The notes: a model not told the origin generated them from the sequence alone. DNA of 64,000 nucleotides from Roseiarcus sp963822215 (GCA_963822215.1 CAWGGX010000007.1:868001-932000); one strand, 5' to 3'; positions 42,721 through 52,054 are shown, counted from the stretch's first letter. Numbers and translations: made by a program.

Positions 42721-42892
42721 CGCAACCCCGCCGCAAGGCAAGCCGCCGGTCGACGCAGTGCGTTTCAGACGATTTCGATCAGCTCGCCGAGCTGCGGCGA
42801 ATTGTGTACGGAGACAAGCCGTCAGGCCAGACATGATCCATGTTGACACTTGCCAACTCTTTGCTTTCGGGCGAAATTGATCCATGTTATCC

Positions 42893-43686
42893 ATGTCTGA
42901 CGTCGCAACCGTCTCTGCGGTTTTGATTGCTCTTTTTGCCGCAGCCGCGCTAGGCAACAATCTGCACGTCGTGCCGCAGGGAGACCGGGGCCTGGCCGCG
43001 CTCTTATGGTCGTTTCGGTTCTCCTGATTCTCACGGCTCTCCTCTTCAGTTCGGTCATTTTCGATGTGAAGGGATCCTTCGAAACACTCGACGGCCAGCT
43101 CCGGGGCCTGACTGCGGACACCGCTCAGCTCGACATGCTGCTGCGCGACTATGGCGGGGACGCCCTCCCGATCCGGGCGAAGCTGCGCGCCTATCTCGCG
43201 ACGGAAATCGTCGCCACCTGGCCCGACGAGGCGCGTCCGCCGGACGTCGATCCAACATTTCAAGACAACGCAGGCATCGCGCGCACGCCGCCGGCCAAAG
43301 CGCTGGCCGAAGTCGACTCCGCGATTGGGAAGCTTGAACCGACCGACCCCACCCGCCGTCAGCTTGCCGCCTTGCTCAAGTCAAAAATGTCCGAGACATT
43401 AAACCAGAGGCGATTGGTCATCGACGCCGACCACGACCAAATCTCGTGGCCGCTGCTGGCCGGCGCGATTGCGTGGCTCTCCATTGTTTTCGGCGGGTTA
43501 GGGTTCCTCGCACCGCGCAAGTTTGCCGCCCAGACTGCGGTTGTATTCGGCGCGCTAACCTACGCCTCCGCTATCTACCTCATCATCGACTTCGACAAGC
43601 CGTTCGACGGCGCGATCCGCGTGTCGAGCGCGCCTGCGCGGGATATGCTTCGTAGTCTAGATGGCTCCGTAGCGGTCCCCCCATAG
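42893..43686 (+). pseudogene. DUF4239 membrane protein, apparently frameshifted near the N-terminus
   Basis: From 43006 a 226-residue frame shows VLLILTALLFSSVIFDVKGSFETLDGQLRGL, AQLDMLLRDYG, two C-terminal membrane spans and the diagnostic FDKPFDGAIRVSSAP of DUF4239 (bestrophin-like) proteins. The expected first membrane span (VSAVLIALFAAAALGNNL) lies upstream from ATG 42893 in a different frame that stops at 43027. One indel near 43000 would rejoin them to the normal length of about 265 residues. If 43006 is a true start the protein may still be made without its first span. Confidence 0.65.
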
Positions 43687-43802
43687 ACGAAATGCGCGGC
43701 TCGCGCATTTGAACGCCGGGTACACGGCCTCCCGCCAATTTCGCAAACTCGGGTGCTCGACGTCGACGGGCGCGAGGTTCATTCCGCGACCAAGGGTGGA
43801 CT

Positions 43803-43967
43803 TCAAAAATAGCGTTGCGCAAGACCGTAGAGGACAGAGATTGCGAGCATGATGGCAAGCCCGACCAGCAGGACCGAAAGGCGGCTGAGAACGGTGCCAC
43901 ATTGTGGGCAAGCGGCCTCCTCTGAGATCATGCGACCGCACTTCAGACACGTGGTCATGCGGACCAT
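43803..43967 (-). CDS. Small zinc-ribbon membrane protein
   Basis: A 54-residue protein with CLKCGRMISEEAACPQCG near the start, a four-cysteine zinc ribbon, then one membrane span (LSVLLVGLAIMLAISVLYGLA). AAGAGG precedes the start. It follows a 34-residue frame by five bases and is probably co-translated with it. Ribbon-plus-span proteins of this kind have no known function. Confidence 0.7.
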   Translation of the reverse strand: MVRMTTCLKCGRMISEEAACPQCGTVLSRLSVLLVGLAIMLAISVLYGLAQRYF

Positions 43968-43972
43968 AGCGC

Positions 43973-44077
43973 TTACCTCTTGGGCTTCCCCGTCAGCTTA
44001 ACGCCAGTCGAGTCGACGAACTCGATTTTTCCGGCTGCTTCAGGCCCCCGAATCCAGGGTTGAGGCTGTTGAGGCAT
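43973..44077 (-). CDS. Very small hypothetical protein
   Basis: A 34-residue frame, MPQQPQPWIRGPEAAGKIEF then VDSTGVKLTGKPKR. Its end is five bases before the zinc-ribbon gene, and AGGG lies before the ATG. Coding status rests on spacing and composition only. Confidence 0.4.
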   Translation of the reverse strand: MPQQPQPWIRGPEAAGKIEFVDSTGVKLTGKPKR

Positions 44078-44160
44078 TCGTTACCCTAATGCATACCCCG
44101 ACCGAAGCTACCCCGATTTTTCGGCTGTCACATTTCTCGCTAAGTCTTTGATTTTTGTTG

Positions 44161-44206
44161 TGGCGCGCCCGGAGAGATTCGAACTCCCGACCCCCAGATT
44201 CGTAGT
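44161..44206. other. Attachment site, displaced 3' end of tRNA-Arg
   Basis: 46 bases, minus-strand, identical to the 3' end of the tRNA-Arg at 52055–52101 except for one base missing here. It covers the T arm, variable loop, part of the anticodon arm and CCA. Its T loop is canonical (TTCGAAT). Confidence 0.88.
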
Positions 44207-44378
44207 AAGCGCGATCAACACGACGCGACGCGACATTATCCGAGCGGACCCGACAGAATGGCTTGAGATATAGCGGTATTCCGTGTTACTCCCTGACGTG
44301 AGACGACAGAAACCGTCATAATGGGTCCGCTCGCTGGGTCCGCTCCGGGTCCGCGGACCCACAGCGGGAGACGCACAG

Positions 44379-45726
44379 ATGAAGTTCACGCAAGGGGAGA
44401 TCGAAAACCTCGAATGCCCTGTCGGGAAGAAAGACGCGCTCGTTTTCGATGACGAGCAGCGCGGGCTTGGGGTGCGGATGACCAAGGGCGCCAAGAAGGG
44501 CTCGATGGCCGGGAAGTCCTACCTCGTCCAATATCGCCTCGCCGGCCGAAAGCAGCGTGTGCCCGTGGGAGCTTGCTCGGCGATTTCGCTCAAGAGCGCC
44601 CGGGAGGCTGCGCGGGCGCTGCTCGGCGACGTCGCCAAGGGACGGAACCCCGCCGGAGAGCGCAAGCAGGCGGTCCGCGAAGCCAAGGAGAAGGCCGCGG
44701 AAGAGGCCCTGACGCTCGACGTTCTGATCGACAAGTGGGAAGAGCGCCACCTTGCCGACAAGCGTCCAGGCTACGCCGCGGAAGCGACCCGAGCGCTCCG
44801 GTTCGCGTTCAAGAAGCATGTTAAGGCACCGGCGGCAACGCTCACGCCGAAGGCTGCCAAGGCGATACTCAACGCTATCGCTGACGATGGCAAGAAGGCG
44901 ACCGCGCGGCTCACGGGCGCATATGGGCGCGCCTGCTACGGATGGGCGATCGGGAAGGATCTGCTCTCGGAGAACCCGTTTTCAGGGATCAAGCTGGACT
45001 CGGTAGCGTCGCGTGAGCGCGTGCTGTCGGACGACGAACTGACCGCAGTGTGGAACGCGACCAAGGGGCCTGGCTCCTACAACGCGATTGTCAGGCTGCT
45101 GACGTTGACCGGGGCGCGACGCGAGGAAGTCTCGGGCATGACGTGGGACGAGGTCGCGCCGGACCTAACGACGTGGACCATCCCCGCGGAGTCGAGCCAA
45201 AAATGGCGTCGCGCACATCGTTCCGCTCTCCGCGCAAGCGCAGGCGATCATCGAGGCGGCGCCCCGCGTGGCGAAGGACGGCAAGAAGGCCGACGACAAG
45301 TCCGAGCTTGTCTTTCCGGGCCGGGCAGGCGCGTTCAATGGCTTCAGCAAGTCCAAAGCGACTCTGGACGAGGACAGCGGCGTCACGGACTGGCGACTTC
45401 ACGACCTTCGCCGCACGCTGGCGACCGGCCTTCAACAACTCGGCGTCCGGCTCGAAGTGACCGAGGCGGTTCTGAATCACGTATCGGGTAGCCGCGGCGG
45501 GATCGTCGGGGTCTATCAGAGGCACACGTGGTCCGACGAGAAGCGCGCGGCGCTCAACGCATGGGGTGCACACGTGGCGGCGATCGTTGAGAAGCGAAGG
45601 CCGCCGACAACGTCACGCCGCTGCGCAGGAGCGCCTGAGAAGGCCGCTGGCGGCCATCGCGCTTCTCAGCAGCGGATAGGGCGGCCGGGGCCTGCCTCTC
45701 TGTCTCCTGCCGCGCCGCGGCGCTAG
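44379..45726 (+). pseudogene. Tyrosine-recombinase integrase, frameshifted
   Basis: The first frame (from 44379, after GGGAGA) carries the arm-binding domain (VGKKDALVFDDEQRGLGVRMT), the core-binding domain and the first catalytic Arg (LTGARREEVSGM). It leaves frame after TWTIPAESSQK at the run of five A at 45199–45203. The second frame resumes at once with HIVPLSAQAQAIIEAAPRVAK and contains LHDLRRTLATG, LNHVSG and the Tyr in VYQRHTW. One added A would restore a full integrase. As written the enzyme is inactive unless slippage occurs in the A run. Confidence 0.88.
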
Positions 45727-46037
45727 GCGAGGGGCCTTGAGCCGGCCGCCTCGACCGCGGCGCGCACATGGAAAGTGTACCTCGATGTGCGTGGGACGGC
45801 TGCCGGGCGAGCAAAAAGAATTCTTTGGCCCGCGTCGACCATAGCCCGATCGAGTTGGGTGGTCGGGGTCGCGGGTCCCATGCTGGCTGTAGCGAAATCG
45901 GGCACAGGGGGGGCGGCCCCAATTTTTTTTCTGCCCCTCATGGACTCCCGGGTCTATCGAGCCTCGGCTGCGACTTGCGGCGACGCGACGCGCCAGTACA
46001 TCTGAGCCCCCGCGTAGGGATAGACGAGGTGCGCGCG
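45727..46037. other. Intergenic region, nothing recognised
   Basis: About 310 bases between the integrase remnant and the next gene. Apart from a run of eight T at about 45922, no feature was found. Confidence 0.4.
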
Positions 46038-46547
46038 ATGTCACTGTTTCTCGGCAAGGGGCTGGCGATCGACCTTCCGCCGCCCCCCATCGATCCGAAG
46101 GAAACCGATCGGTTCGGGTTGCCGCTCTGGTTCACGCTTCTCGAATTTGAGGATGCTCGCAAAGCCCGGCTGGAGAAGACGGGCGCGCTTGTTCGTGACG
46201 CGACCGAAGCGGTGATCCGGCAAATTGGGCGAACGGAAGCCCGTCGTATGTTCCAACGTGCGCTCCGGGCGCCACTGAAGGGGAAGCGGCCGGACGCGAA
46301 AGAGAACGAATTGCTCCTCGCCGCCCATGATCGGGCGATAGCACGCGGGGTTCCCGAACGACACGCAGCGCGCGTTGCGGCGGTCGAGATGGTGACGGGC
46401 GAGGAGGATGTCCAGTCCATTGCGAAGCAGATTCGCCGGCTCGTGAAGGAGCGCGCGCGCCGGCAAGCGGAGGAGAAGGCGCGCAGCGAGAGGCCGCCGA
46501 CGACTTTACTCGGAAAGGCGCTCCGAAAGAGCGAAGCGGACTTTTAA
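46038..46547 (+). CDS. Hypothetical protein of the integrative element
   Basis: A 169-residue protein preceded by GAGGT. It begins MSLFLGKGLAIDLPPPPIDP and continues with a mostly helical, charged sequence ending KERARRQAEEKARSERPPTT. The part with AAHDRAIARGVPERHAARVAAVEMV is helical. It has no recognised domain. Its place between integrase and AlpA-like genes suggests an element-maintenance role. Confidence 0.6.
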   Translation: MSLFLGKGLAIDLPPPPIDPKETDRFGLPLWFTLLEFEDARKARLEKTGALVRDATEAVIRQIGRTEARRMFQRALRAPLKGKRPDAKENELLLAAHDRAIARGVPERHAARVAAVEMVTGEEDVQSIAKQIRRLVKERARRQAEEKARSERPPTTLLGKALRKSEADF

Positions 46548-46626
46548 AAGGGCCTTTCCCATACGTCCGTGCAATTTATCCGACGCGCAGCGCACAGAGG
46601 CGACGCCTAAATCACGGAGTCGCCAC

Positions 46627-46833
46627 TTGAAGACAATTCTGACGAAGAAGCAGTTCGCTCAGCGCATGGGGCGCTCAGTGCGCCATCTGGAACGGTTGCT
46701 CGCGACTGGCGAAGGGCCGCCGGTCATTCGCCTCGGCGCCAGGGCGGTGGGAATTGACGAAACCGACGGCGATGCTTGGCTTGCTTCGCGGCGCGTCGTC
46801 CCGCCCGGCTGGCAAGATGGGAATGCGGCGTGA
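46627..46833 (+). CDS. AlpA/excisionase-like helix-turn-helix protein
   Basis: A 68-residue protein starting with TTG after ACGGAG. TKKQFAQRMGRSVRHLERLLATGEGPPVIRLGARAVGIDETDGDAWLASR follows the MerR-like winged-helix pattern of AlpA and phage excisionases. Such proteins bind attachment sites or integrase promoters. The next gene starts four bases after its stop. Confidence 0.72.
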   Translation: MKTILTKKQFAQRMGRSVRHLERLLATGEGPPVIRLGARAVGIDETDGDAWLASRRVVPPGWQDGNAA

Positions 46834-46836
46834 TCG

Positions 46837-47148
46837 ATGCGCCCCTCAGAAAGCGCGAGAGCCGCGCCCGCGATCGATGCGGCGCGCGACCCTCAGATTG
46901 AGCAAGCTTCCCGGCTGCTCGAACTCCCGAATACCACGCCGGGCGCATTCGCGCCAAGCACTCTTGATGATCTTGAAACGACGGTCATTGCCGGTGCCGT
47001 GAGAGCGCTTCGGCGTCGGGCTCATCGACAAACCGAAATCGCTGCCGCCGCTGGCAAGCGCTCGGGCAAAGGCGTGATCGCGCGTCGCCTCGCAACGGTG
47101 CTCAACGGGCTCGCTGATGAGCTTGACGCGGAGGGCTTAGCGTCATGA
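46837..47148 (+). CDS. Hypothetical protein of the integrative element
   Basis: A 103-residue protein. It has a disordered start, then a helical part (TLDDLETTVIAGAVRALRRRAHRQTEIAAAAGKRSGKGVIARRLATVLNGLADELDAEG). It starts four bases after the AlpA-like gene and overlaps a short downstream frame by ATGA. No domain is recognised. Confidence 0.55.
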   Translation: MRPSESARAAPAIDAARDPQIEQASRLLELPNTTPGAFAPSTLDDLETTVIAGAVRALRRRAHRQTEIAAAAGKRSGKGVIARRLATVLNGLADELDAEGLAS

Positions 47149-47291
47149 GCAACGTCATCGCTCTCGACCCCGGCCTTAATGGCCGCCGGGGCCATCTTGG
47201 ACCGGCGCGTCGAAATCCTCGTCAGCTTCGATCTCCTGACGATCGGCGAAGGCGCACAACGCCGGGCGCGCCCCGACTCTGGGAGGCGAGC

Positions 47292-48155
47292 ATGATGGAC
47301 ATTCACTCCCTCGCGCGCGCCCTCGGCGGCGAAGTCGTGGGCGGGCAAGTCCTGGCGCCCGGACCCGGAGGGCACAGCCGCAAGGACCGCAGCCTCAGCG
47401 TCCGCCTAACTCTTACTGCTCCTGACGGATTCCTCGCATTCTCTCATGCCGGTGACGACTGGCGCGCCTGCCGCGACTACGTTCGCGAGCGGCTGGGTCT
47501 CTCCCGCGAAACCGCCCCGCGCCGGGCCGCAGAAGCCCGCCAGCGGCCCTCGCAGCCGCGGGGGGAGAACGATGAGTCCGCGAAGAAAGTCGCCGCCGCG
47601 CTCTCCCTGTGGGCCGCCTCCGTCGATCCGCGCGGCACTCTGGCTGAGACCTATCTCCGCTCGCGCGGGCTCGTGCTCGACGACCAGCTCGCCATAAATG
47701 TGCTGCGCTGGCATGCACCAACGGGTGCGCTGATCGCGTTGTTCCGGAACATCGTGACCGACGCGCCGCAGGCTGTCAGCCGAACGTTCCTCGACGACAG
47801 GGGACGGAAGATCGAGCGCCGGTTCCTCGGTCCCGTTGGCGGCGCGGCATTCAAACTGGACGCGGACCAGAACGTTCTCGCTGGGTTGCACATCGGCGAG
47901 GGCGTCGAGACGTGCATGGCGGCCCGCCAGCTCGGGCTTAGCCCGACATGGGCGCTCGGCTCGGCGGGCGCGATTGCGGGCTTTCCCGTCCTAGGCGGTA
48001 TCGAGTGTCTGACGATCCTGGCCGAGCGCGACGAGGCCAGCGCGCGCGCCGTCGAGGCCTGCGCACGCCGCTGGCACGAGACAGGGCGGGAAGTGCTCAT
48101 CAACCGCTCAGTCGGTGGGAAAGACCTCAACGACGCCCTTCGGGGGATCGCATGA
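47292..48155 (+). CDS. Toprim-domain primase-like protein
   Basis: A 287-residue protein. The N-terminal part (MMDIHSLARALGGEVVGGQVLAPGPGGHSRKDRSLSV) resembles the start of DUF7146/Toprim proteins of plasmids and phages. LHIGEGVETCMAARQLG supplies the Toprim Glu and TILAERDEASARAVEACARRW the D-x-D-like site; the first Asp reads E here. GGGAGGCG precedes ATG 47292. An open frame extends to 47145, but the added 49 residues look non-coding. The next gene overlaps by ATGA. It probably primes replication of the element. Confidence 0.8.
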   Translation: MMDIHSLARALGGEVVGGQVLAPGPGGHSRKDRSLSVRLTLTAPDGFLAFSHAGDDWRACRDYVRERLGLSRETAPRRAAEARQRPSQPRGENDESAKKVAAALSLWAASVDPRGTLAETYLRSRGLVLDDQLAINVLRWHAPTGALIALFRNIVTDAPQAVSRTFLDDRGRKIERRFLGPVGGAAFKLDADQNVLAGLHIGEGVETCMAARQLGLSPTWALGSAGAIAGFPVLGGIECLTILAERDEASARAVEACARRWHETGREVLINRSVGGKDLNDALRGIA

Positions 48156-49282
48156 ACGAGCATCCCCCCTTCGTGACTGAGCGCTATCTCCCTCCGGCCG
48201 GCCCGCGCAACGACGCGCAGCCGCGCGCGGGCGCCCGAACCAGCGAGAGGCCGTCAAAACGGGTCAAGATCATCATGGGATCGGACGTCAGAATCAAAGC
48301 AATCGACTGGCTTTGGCCGGACTGGCTGGCGAGGGGCAAGCTGCACATGCTCGCTGGGCGTCCTGGCTCATTGAAAACGACAACGGCGCTCAACTTTGCC
48401 GCCGCCATCACCGTCGGCGGCCAGTGGCCGGACGGCTCGCCAGCCGCACGAGGCAAAGTCGTCATCTGGTCCGGCGAAGACGCCGTCGACGACACGCTCG
48501 TTCCGCGCTTCATCGCCGCGGGCGGCGATCTCGACCGTGTCGGGTTCGTCAGTGGAGTCGAGGAGGACGGCAAGACGCGCAGCTTCAATCCGGCCGACGA
48601 TATCAGCGGACTCTCCGACCTCTGCGCCGAACTCGGCGGTGTCAGTTTCGTCATCATCGACCCGGTCGTGGCCGTAGCCAAAGGCGATAGCCACAAGAAC
48701 GCCGAGACGCGCCGTGACCTCCAGCCGATCGTTGACTTGGCGGAAAGGACGCGCGCTGCAGTTGTCGGCATCCACCACCTGACCAAGCGTAGCGAAGACG
48801 CAGACCCGCTCGACCGCGTCTCGGGATCGTTGGCGTACGGCGCGGGCCCGCGAGTTGTGCTGCTGAACGCGGTCAACAAGAACGTGGTTACCGAGACGCG
48901 CGGCGCCCTCATGCGTGCGAAGAGCAACCTCGGTCCCGCACATGGCGGTTTCGAATTCTCTGCCGAGACGCGACCGCTTACCAATCGTCCCGACATCTCC
49001 GCTCAGCGCATCCTCTGGGGCGCCCGCCTAAATGAGCCCGCTCGCGAAATTCTCGCCAAATTCGAGGGCAGGGCGGAATTGGGCATGCGAAAGGCCGCCG
49101 GGTTCTTGCGCGATGCGCTCAAGGGCGGCCCGCAGATGGCGGCGGAGGTCATCGCCAAGGGCGAGGCCGCCGGCATCAGCGAACGCGCCTTGAGAAGAGC
49201 GCTCAAACGGCTCGGCGGTTCGTCCGAAAAATCGGGCCTTCATACCGGCTGGATCTGGGAGCTGACCGAGCAGGCGTCATGA
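48152..49282 (+). CDS. RepA-like AAA/RecA-fold ATPase
   Basis: A 376-residue hexameric-helicase type ATPase. Walker A is AGRPGSLKTTTALN, and the Glu-containing strand is VVIWSGEDAVDDTLVPR. Walker B is SFVIIDPVVAVAKGDSH, followed by VGIHHLTKRSEDADPLDRVSGSLAYGAGPR. A C-terminal winged-helix-like part (GGPQMAAEVIAKGEAAGISERALRRALKRLG) follows. It is translationally coupled to the Toprim gene, the usual partner order in small replicons. Confidence 0.86.
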   Translation: MNEHPPFVTERYLPPAGPRNDAQPRAGARTSERPSKRVKIIMGSDVRIKAIDWLWPDWLARGKLHMLAGRPGSLKTTTALNFAAAITVGGQWPDGSPAARGKVVIWSGEDAVDDTLVPRFIAAGGDLDRVGFVSGVEEDGKTRSFNPADDISGLSDLCAELGGVSFVIIDPVVAVAKGDSHKNAETRRDLQPIVDLAERTRAAVVGIHHLTKRSEDADPLDRVSGSLAYGAGPRVVLLNAVNKNVVTETRGALMRAKSNLGPAHGGFEFSAETRPLTNRPDISAQRILWGARLNEPAREILAKFEGRAELGMRKAAGFLRDALKGGPQMAAEVIAKGEAAGISERALRRALKRLGGSSEKSGLHTGWIWELTEQAS

Positions 49283-49352
49283 AAACCGACAGGCAACGGC
49301 TCTTTCGGCCGAAGCGGACACCAAAGGGACAGAGTCTCCCACCCCGAAAAAT

Positions 49353-49409
49353 CGTCCTCTTCGTCCCCTTCGTGAAGCGGACGAAGAGGACGAAGAGGAC
49401 GAAGAGGAC
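49353..49409. repeat. Hairpin plus 9-base tandem repeats
   Basis: CGTCCTCTTCGTCC at 49353–49366 is the exact reverse complement of 49379–49392 (12-base loop). From 49374 the unit GAAGAGGAC recurs four times, the first with one change. Confidence 0.7.
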
Positions 49410-49496
49410 AGGATTTGTCCCCCCGTACGCGCGCACGCGCGAAAGTGCCTATTCCCGGCATGCGTCGTATGCTTCGTGGTTGAGGCTGGCGGCGCC

Positions 49497-49755
49497 ATGA
49501 AGACGACTGCGACGTGCCAATGGTGCGGCCGGCCCTTCGCGTTCCGGGAAACCGGGGCAAGACGCAGCAATTCTGCCGCCTGACTGCCGACGCGCGCTCG
49601 ATCGTGCGGGCCGCCGCTTTGATCGCGGCTGCGCTCGCCGACGGCCGGCTTATCGTGCCCTGCCGAGAGGGCTCACCCGCAACGCGCGCGTTGGTTGGGC
49701 GTGGCAAGGCAGACGCCCTTGAGGAAAACGGGCGCAAAATGATACTGAACCGCAC
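49497..49755 (+). pseudogene. Decayed zinc-finger-like gene of the element
   Basis: MKTTATCQWCGRPFAFRETG from ATG 49497 is a zinc-knuckle start, but the frame stops after 28 residues. The continuation (GKTQQFCR, then AAALIAAALADGRLIVPCREGSPATRALVG) is in another frame. The pieces fit a small phage-type zinc-finger protein broken by at least one indel near 49550. Confidence 0.42.
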
Positions 49756-50106
49756 ATGCACGAAGTCGAAATCCTTCCGCCCGAAAAGCCATGGCTCTGG
49801 AAACCAGGCCAATCCGGCAATCCAAAGGGCGACACGGGCGCAAAACGGGAGGTTCTTGAACTCGCCCGCATGAATTCTGTGGCCGCGCTCAAGCGCATTG
49901 TCGCTCTGATGGACGACCCTAAAGCCGGCAAAGCCGTGCAATTGGCCGCAGCTATTCATATCCTCGATCGCTCGTTTGGAAAGGCCACACAAATGGTTGA
50001 CATCGAGCAGCGCGGCCGGTCCCTCGAGGAAATCCTTCGCGCAATCCATGACGCGCGGCAGGCGGAGCAGAAGCGGGCGGGGGGAGAGCAGCCGGCAAGC
50101 GAATGA
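49756..50106 (+). CDS. DUF5681-type protein
   Basis: A 116-residue protein. WKPGQSGNPKGDTGAKREVLELAR is the DUF5681 entry, found in proteins encoded next to phage terminases and element replication genes. A helical C-terminal part (AAIHILDRSFGKATQMVDIEQRG) follows. The function is unknown. Confidence 0.72.
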   Translation: MHEVEILPPEKPWLWKPGQSGNPKGDTGAKREVLELARMNSVAALKRIVALMDDPKAGKAVQLAAAIHILDRSFGKATQMVDIEQRGRSLEEILRAIHDARQAEQKRAGGEQPASE

Positions 50107-50163
50107 CTGGGGCCTTAGTAGTTGCATATGATGCGTTCCTCGGGCAGCATTTGCGGGGTTGGC

Positions 50164-50985
50164 ATGCGAGGACGAGCGGACTCCAATTGGCGGCGAATCG
50201 TGCGCGCTCTGCCGGCGCTCGTTGCCGCAGGGGCGTTGCTTGCGTGTTTGCCGTGCGCGGGCCTAGCCGGCGGCAGATTGGGGTCTTCCGATGAGGGACA
50301 GGTGGCTGCACCGCCGGTTCGACAGACGGCGCCGCAACCTGCTCATCCGCCGCCCGGGTCGCCGCGAGAGAACCAAGGGGAGCCCATCGGCCCCCTCGCC
50401 CTTCGTCATCCCGAGATCTTCGCCTGCATCGGGCAGGCCGTGACGGCCGCGGCTGATCGTTTGAAAGATTTGAACGAGGTGAAGAAGCTGGTCGATAACG
50501 AAAAATTCTATCACGCAATTATCAACAAGTGCTCGAAGGCCTATCCGGACGAAGCCCCGGCTGCCGAAAGATACATTCTTGTGAGCGACGTCACAGGGGT
50601 GCTGGAGGACTGGCTCAAAAACGCAGCGTTGGCCGCTAAACAAGCCGAGGACGAACAACTGCGCAAGCAGGCAGAAGTGGACGTGGATCGGGCCAGGCAA
50701 CTCTACGTTGGTTGCCTTTTTGCGAAGACGGAAACCCTCGCGCTAGCCTCAACCGAACCTGCCCAGACAATCGTTCAGGCGGCGTTTGGAGCCTGTGGTG
50801 AATCCCTCCGAGCCGTCGAGGACAAGGACATCAGTGCGGGTCATGACCCTGCCTTGGAGGCAAACGCCGCCGAGAAGATAGTCACCCCAAAGCTGATCCT
50901 CGACGTTATCATGACGCGCGGACGCCAAACCCCCCCGCCAGCGGCCCAGCCCCCCGAGGTCAAACCCCACGAAACGCCGCTCTAA
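50164..50985 (+). CDS. Hypothetical exported protein of the integrative element
   Basis: A 273-residue protein. The N-terminus (RRIVRALPALVAAGALLACLPCAGLAGG) is a signal peptide, and the sequence around LLAC could be a lipobox. A Pro-rich linker leads to a helical body (FACIGQAVTAAADRLKDLNEVKKLVDNEKFYHAIINKCSKAYPDEA) with five cysteines spread through it. A Pro-rich end follows. No family is recognised. A frame from TTG 50122 is an alternative start. Confidence 0.6.
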   Translation: MRGRADSNWRRIVRALPALVAAGALLACLPCAGLAGGRLGSSDEGQVAAPPVRQTAPQPAHPPPGSPRENQGEPIGPLALRHPEIFACIGQAVTAAADRLKDLNEVKKLVDNEKFYHAIINKCSKAYPDEAPAAERYILVSDVTGVLEDWLKNAALAAKQAEDEQLRKQAEVDVDRARQLYVGCLFAKTETLALASTEPAQTIVQAAFGACGESLRAVEDKDISAGHDPALEANAAEKIVTPKLILDVIMTRGRQTPPPAAQPPEVKPHETPL

Positions 50986-51017
50986 CCAAGTGAAGTCTAC
51001 GATTTAGGGGAGCGACA

Positions 51018-51272
51018 ATGTGTAAGACCGTTATTGTGATTTTGGCGCTGTTCGCCGCTAGCCCGGCGCCAGCCTGCACTTTTGGCGGCCCGTGCGGCGA
51101 CCAATCGCCCTATGACAGGTTGTTCCAGCACGACAGCGACAGCGACAGCAATCTGGGCTGGAGCAATGAAGGGCCTGCGCCGCCGAGCTACTCTGGCGGC
51201 TCGCGGGACGGCGGCTTCAGCTATCGCGCGCCGGGCTACGGCAGCCATCATTCCGACGATGACGACGAGTGA
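51018..51272 (+). CDS. Hypothetical small exported protein
   Basis: An 84-residue protein preceded by GGGGAG. It has a signal peptide MCKTVIVILALFAASPAPA, then CTFGGPCGD and a Ser/Gly/Asp-rich low-complexity body ending HHSDDDDE. It lies 32 bases after the preceding exported-protein gene and is probably co-transcribed. Confidence 0.58.
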   Translation: MCKTVIVILALFAASPAPACTFGGPCGDQSPYDRLFQHDSDSDSNLGWSNEGPAPPSYSGGSRDGGFSYRAPGYGSHHSDDDDE

Positions 51273-51537
51273 CGTGTCGGTCGCGGCGCTTCACCCCTCC
51301 TCACGGCGGCTCTAACAAACTGTCGCAATCCATCCGCGACCAAAGCCGCGCCGGCTCCGCGACGAGGTTCGAGGCGGACTTCCAGCGCATGTGGGAGGCC
51401 GCACAGCCGATGATCGAATTCGGCCCGGCTATCGACGCACCAGGCCGCCGCGGTTTTGCGACGAGTACCCACCGGTTTGGTTCACAGCAAAATCAGCACC
51501 GCCCTAGGGGCTTCCGTAATTGATCAATGGCAGTCGC

Positions 51538-51903
51538 TCAGCGCCCGGAGCAGTTCTTTCGGATCATCGCCTGTTGAACCGCTTCTATTTGGCCCTTGTA
51601 GTTCGCGATCTCGGGCGCGACGTTGCCTCCGGACATCGATCCGACGGGCAGCCCGAGCAAAAGCCACCCGGCGACATCGTTTGACCGCGTCTGATATTGC
51701 TGGGCAGAAGCCGTAGAAAGCGCCGTCTGGAGCCGGGCTTGCTCTTCGCCGAGTTGGCCGCAACTCCAACTGTCGAACGCGACCGAACTGACGTAAGCTG
51801 GCCGCACTTCTTCGGGGGTCTGCGCACACCCGGCCAGCGCAAGAGCGATTGAAAACGGGATCAAGCCACGCACGGTTGCCCCCGGCCCGGTCATATCGGT
51901 CAT
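51538..51903 (-). CDS. Putative lipoprotein
   Basis: A 121-residue protein with a lipoprotein signal (GLIPFSIALALAGCAQ). The body contains AFDSWSCGQLGEEQARLQTAL and a hydrophobic segment (DVAGWLLLGLPVG), ending KGQIEAVQQAMIRKNC. This pattern resembles a family of small lipoproteins seen near phage and element ends in proteobacteria. It is the only minus-strand gene in the element and sits next to the tRNA end. Confidence 0.68.
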   Translation of the reverse strand: MTDMTGPGATVRGLIPFSIALALAGCAQTPEEVRPAYVSSVAFDSWSCGQLGEEQARLQTALSTASAQQYQTRSNDVAGWLLLGLPVGSMSGGNVAPEIANYKGQIEAVQQAMIRKNCSGR

Positions 51904-52054
51904 CGTTAGGTGCGTAAGCGTCGCCCGTCAACTTGACGTTTGTCCCACGCTCTTTTTTGTTCCACGGAGGTCCGCTGCGGGTCCGCACTCGAAACGCCAA
52001 TTTCCGCCGCGTTGGCGACTGTGGCGTTTTAGCCAATTATTTCAGAGAGTTCGA

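Noticed and set aside
44161..44206. A second tRNA gene
   Set aside because: Only the 3' half is present; there is no D arm or 5' acceptor strand, so it is an attachment-site remnant.
47145..47291. N-terminal extension of the Toprim protein to 47145
   Set aside because: The added residues are low in structure and family similarity, and a much better ribosome binding site precedes 47292.
49374..49409. CRISPR array
   Set aside because: The repeats are 9 bases, directly adjacent and without spacers.
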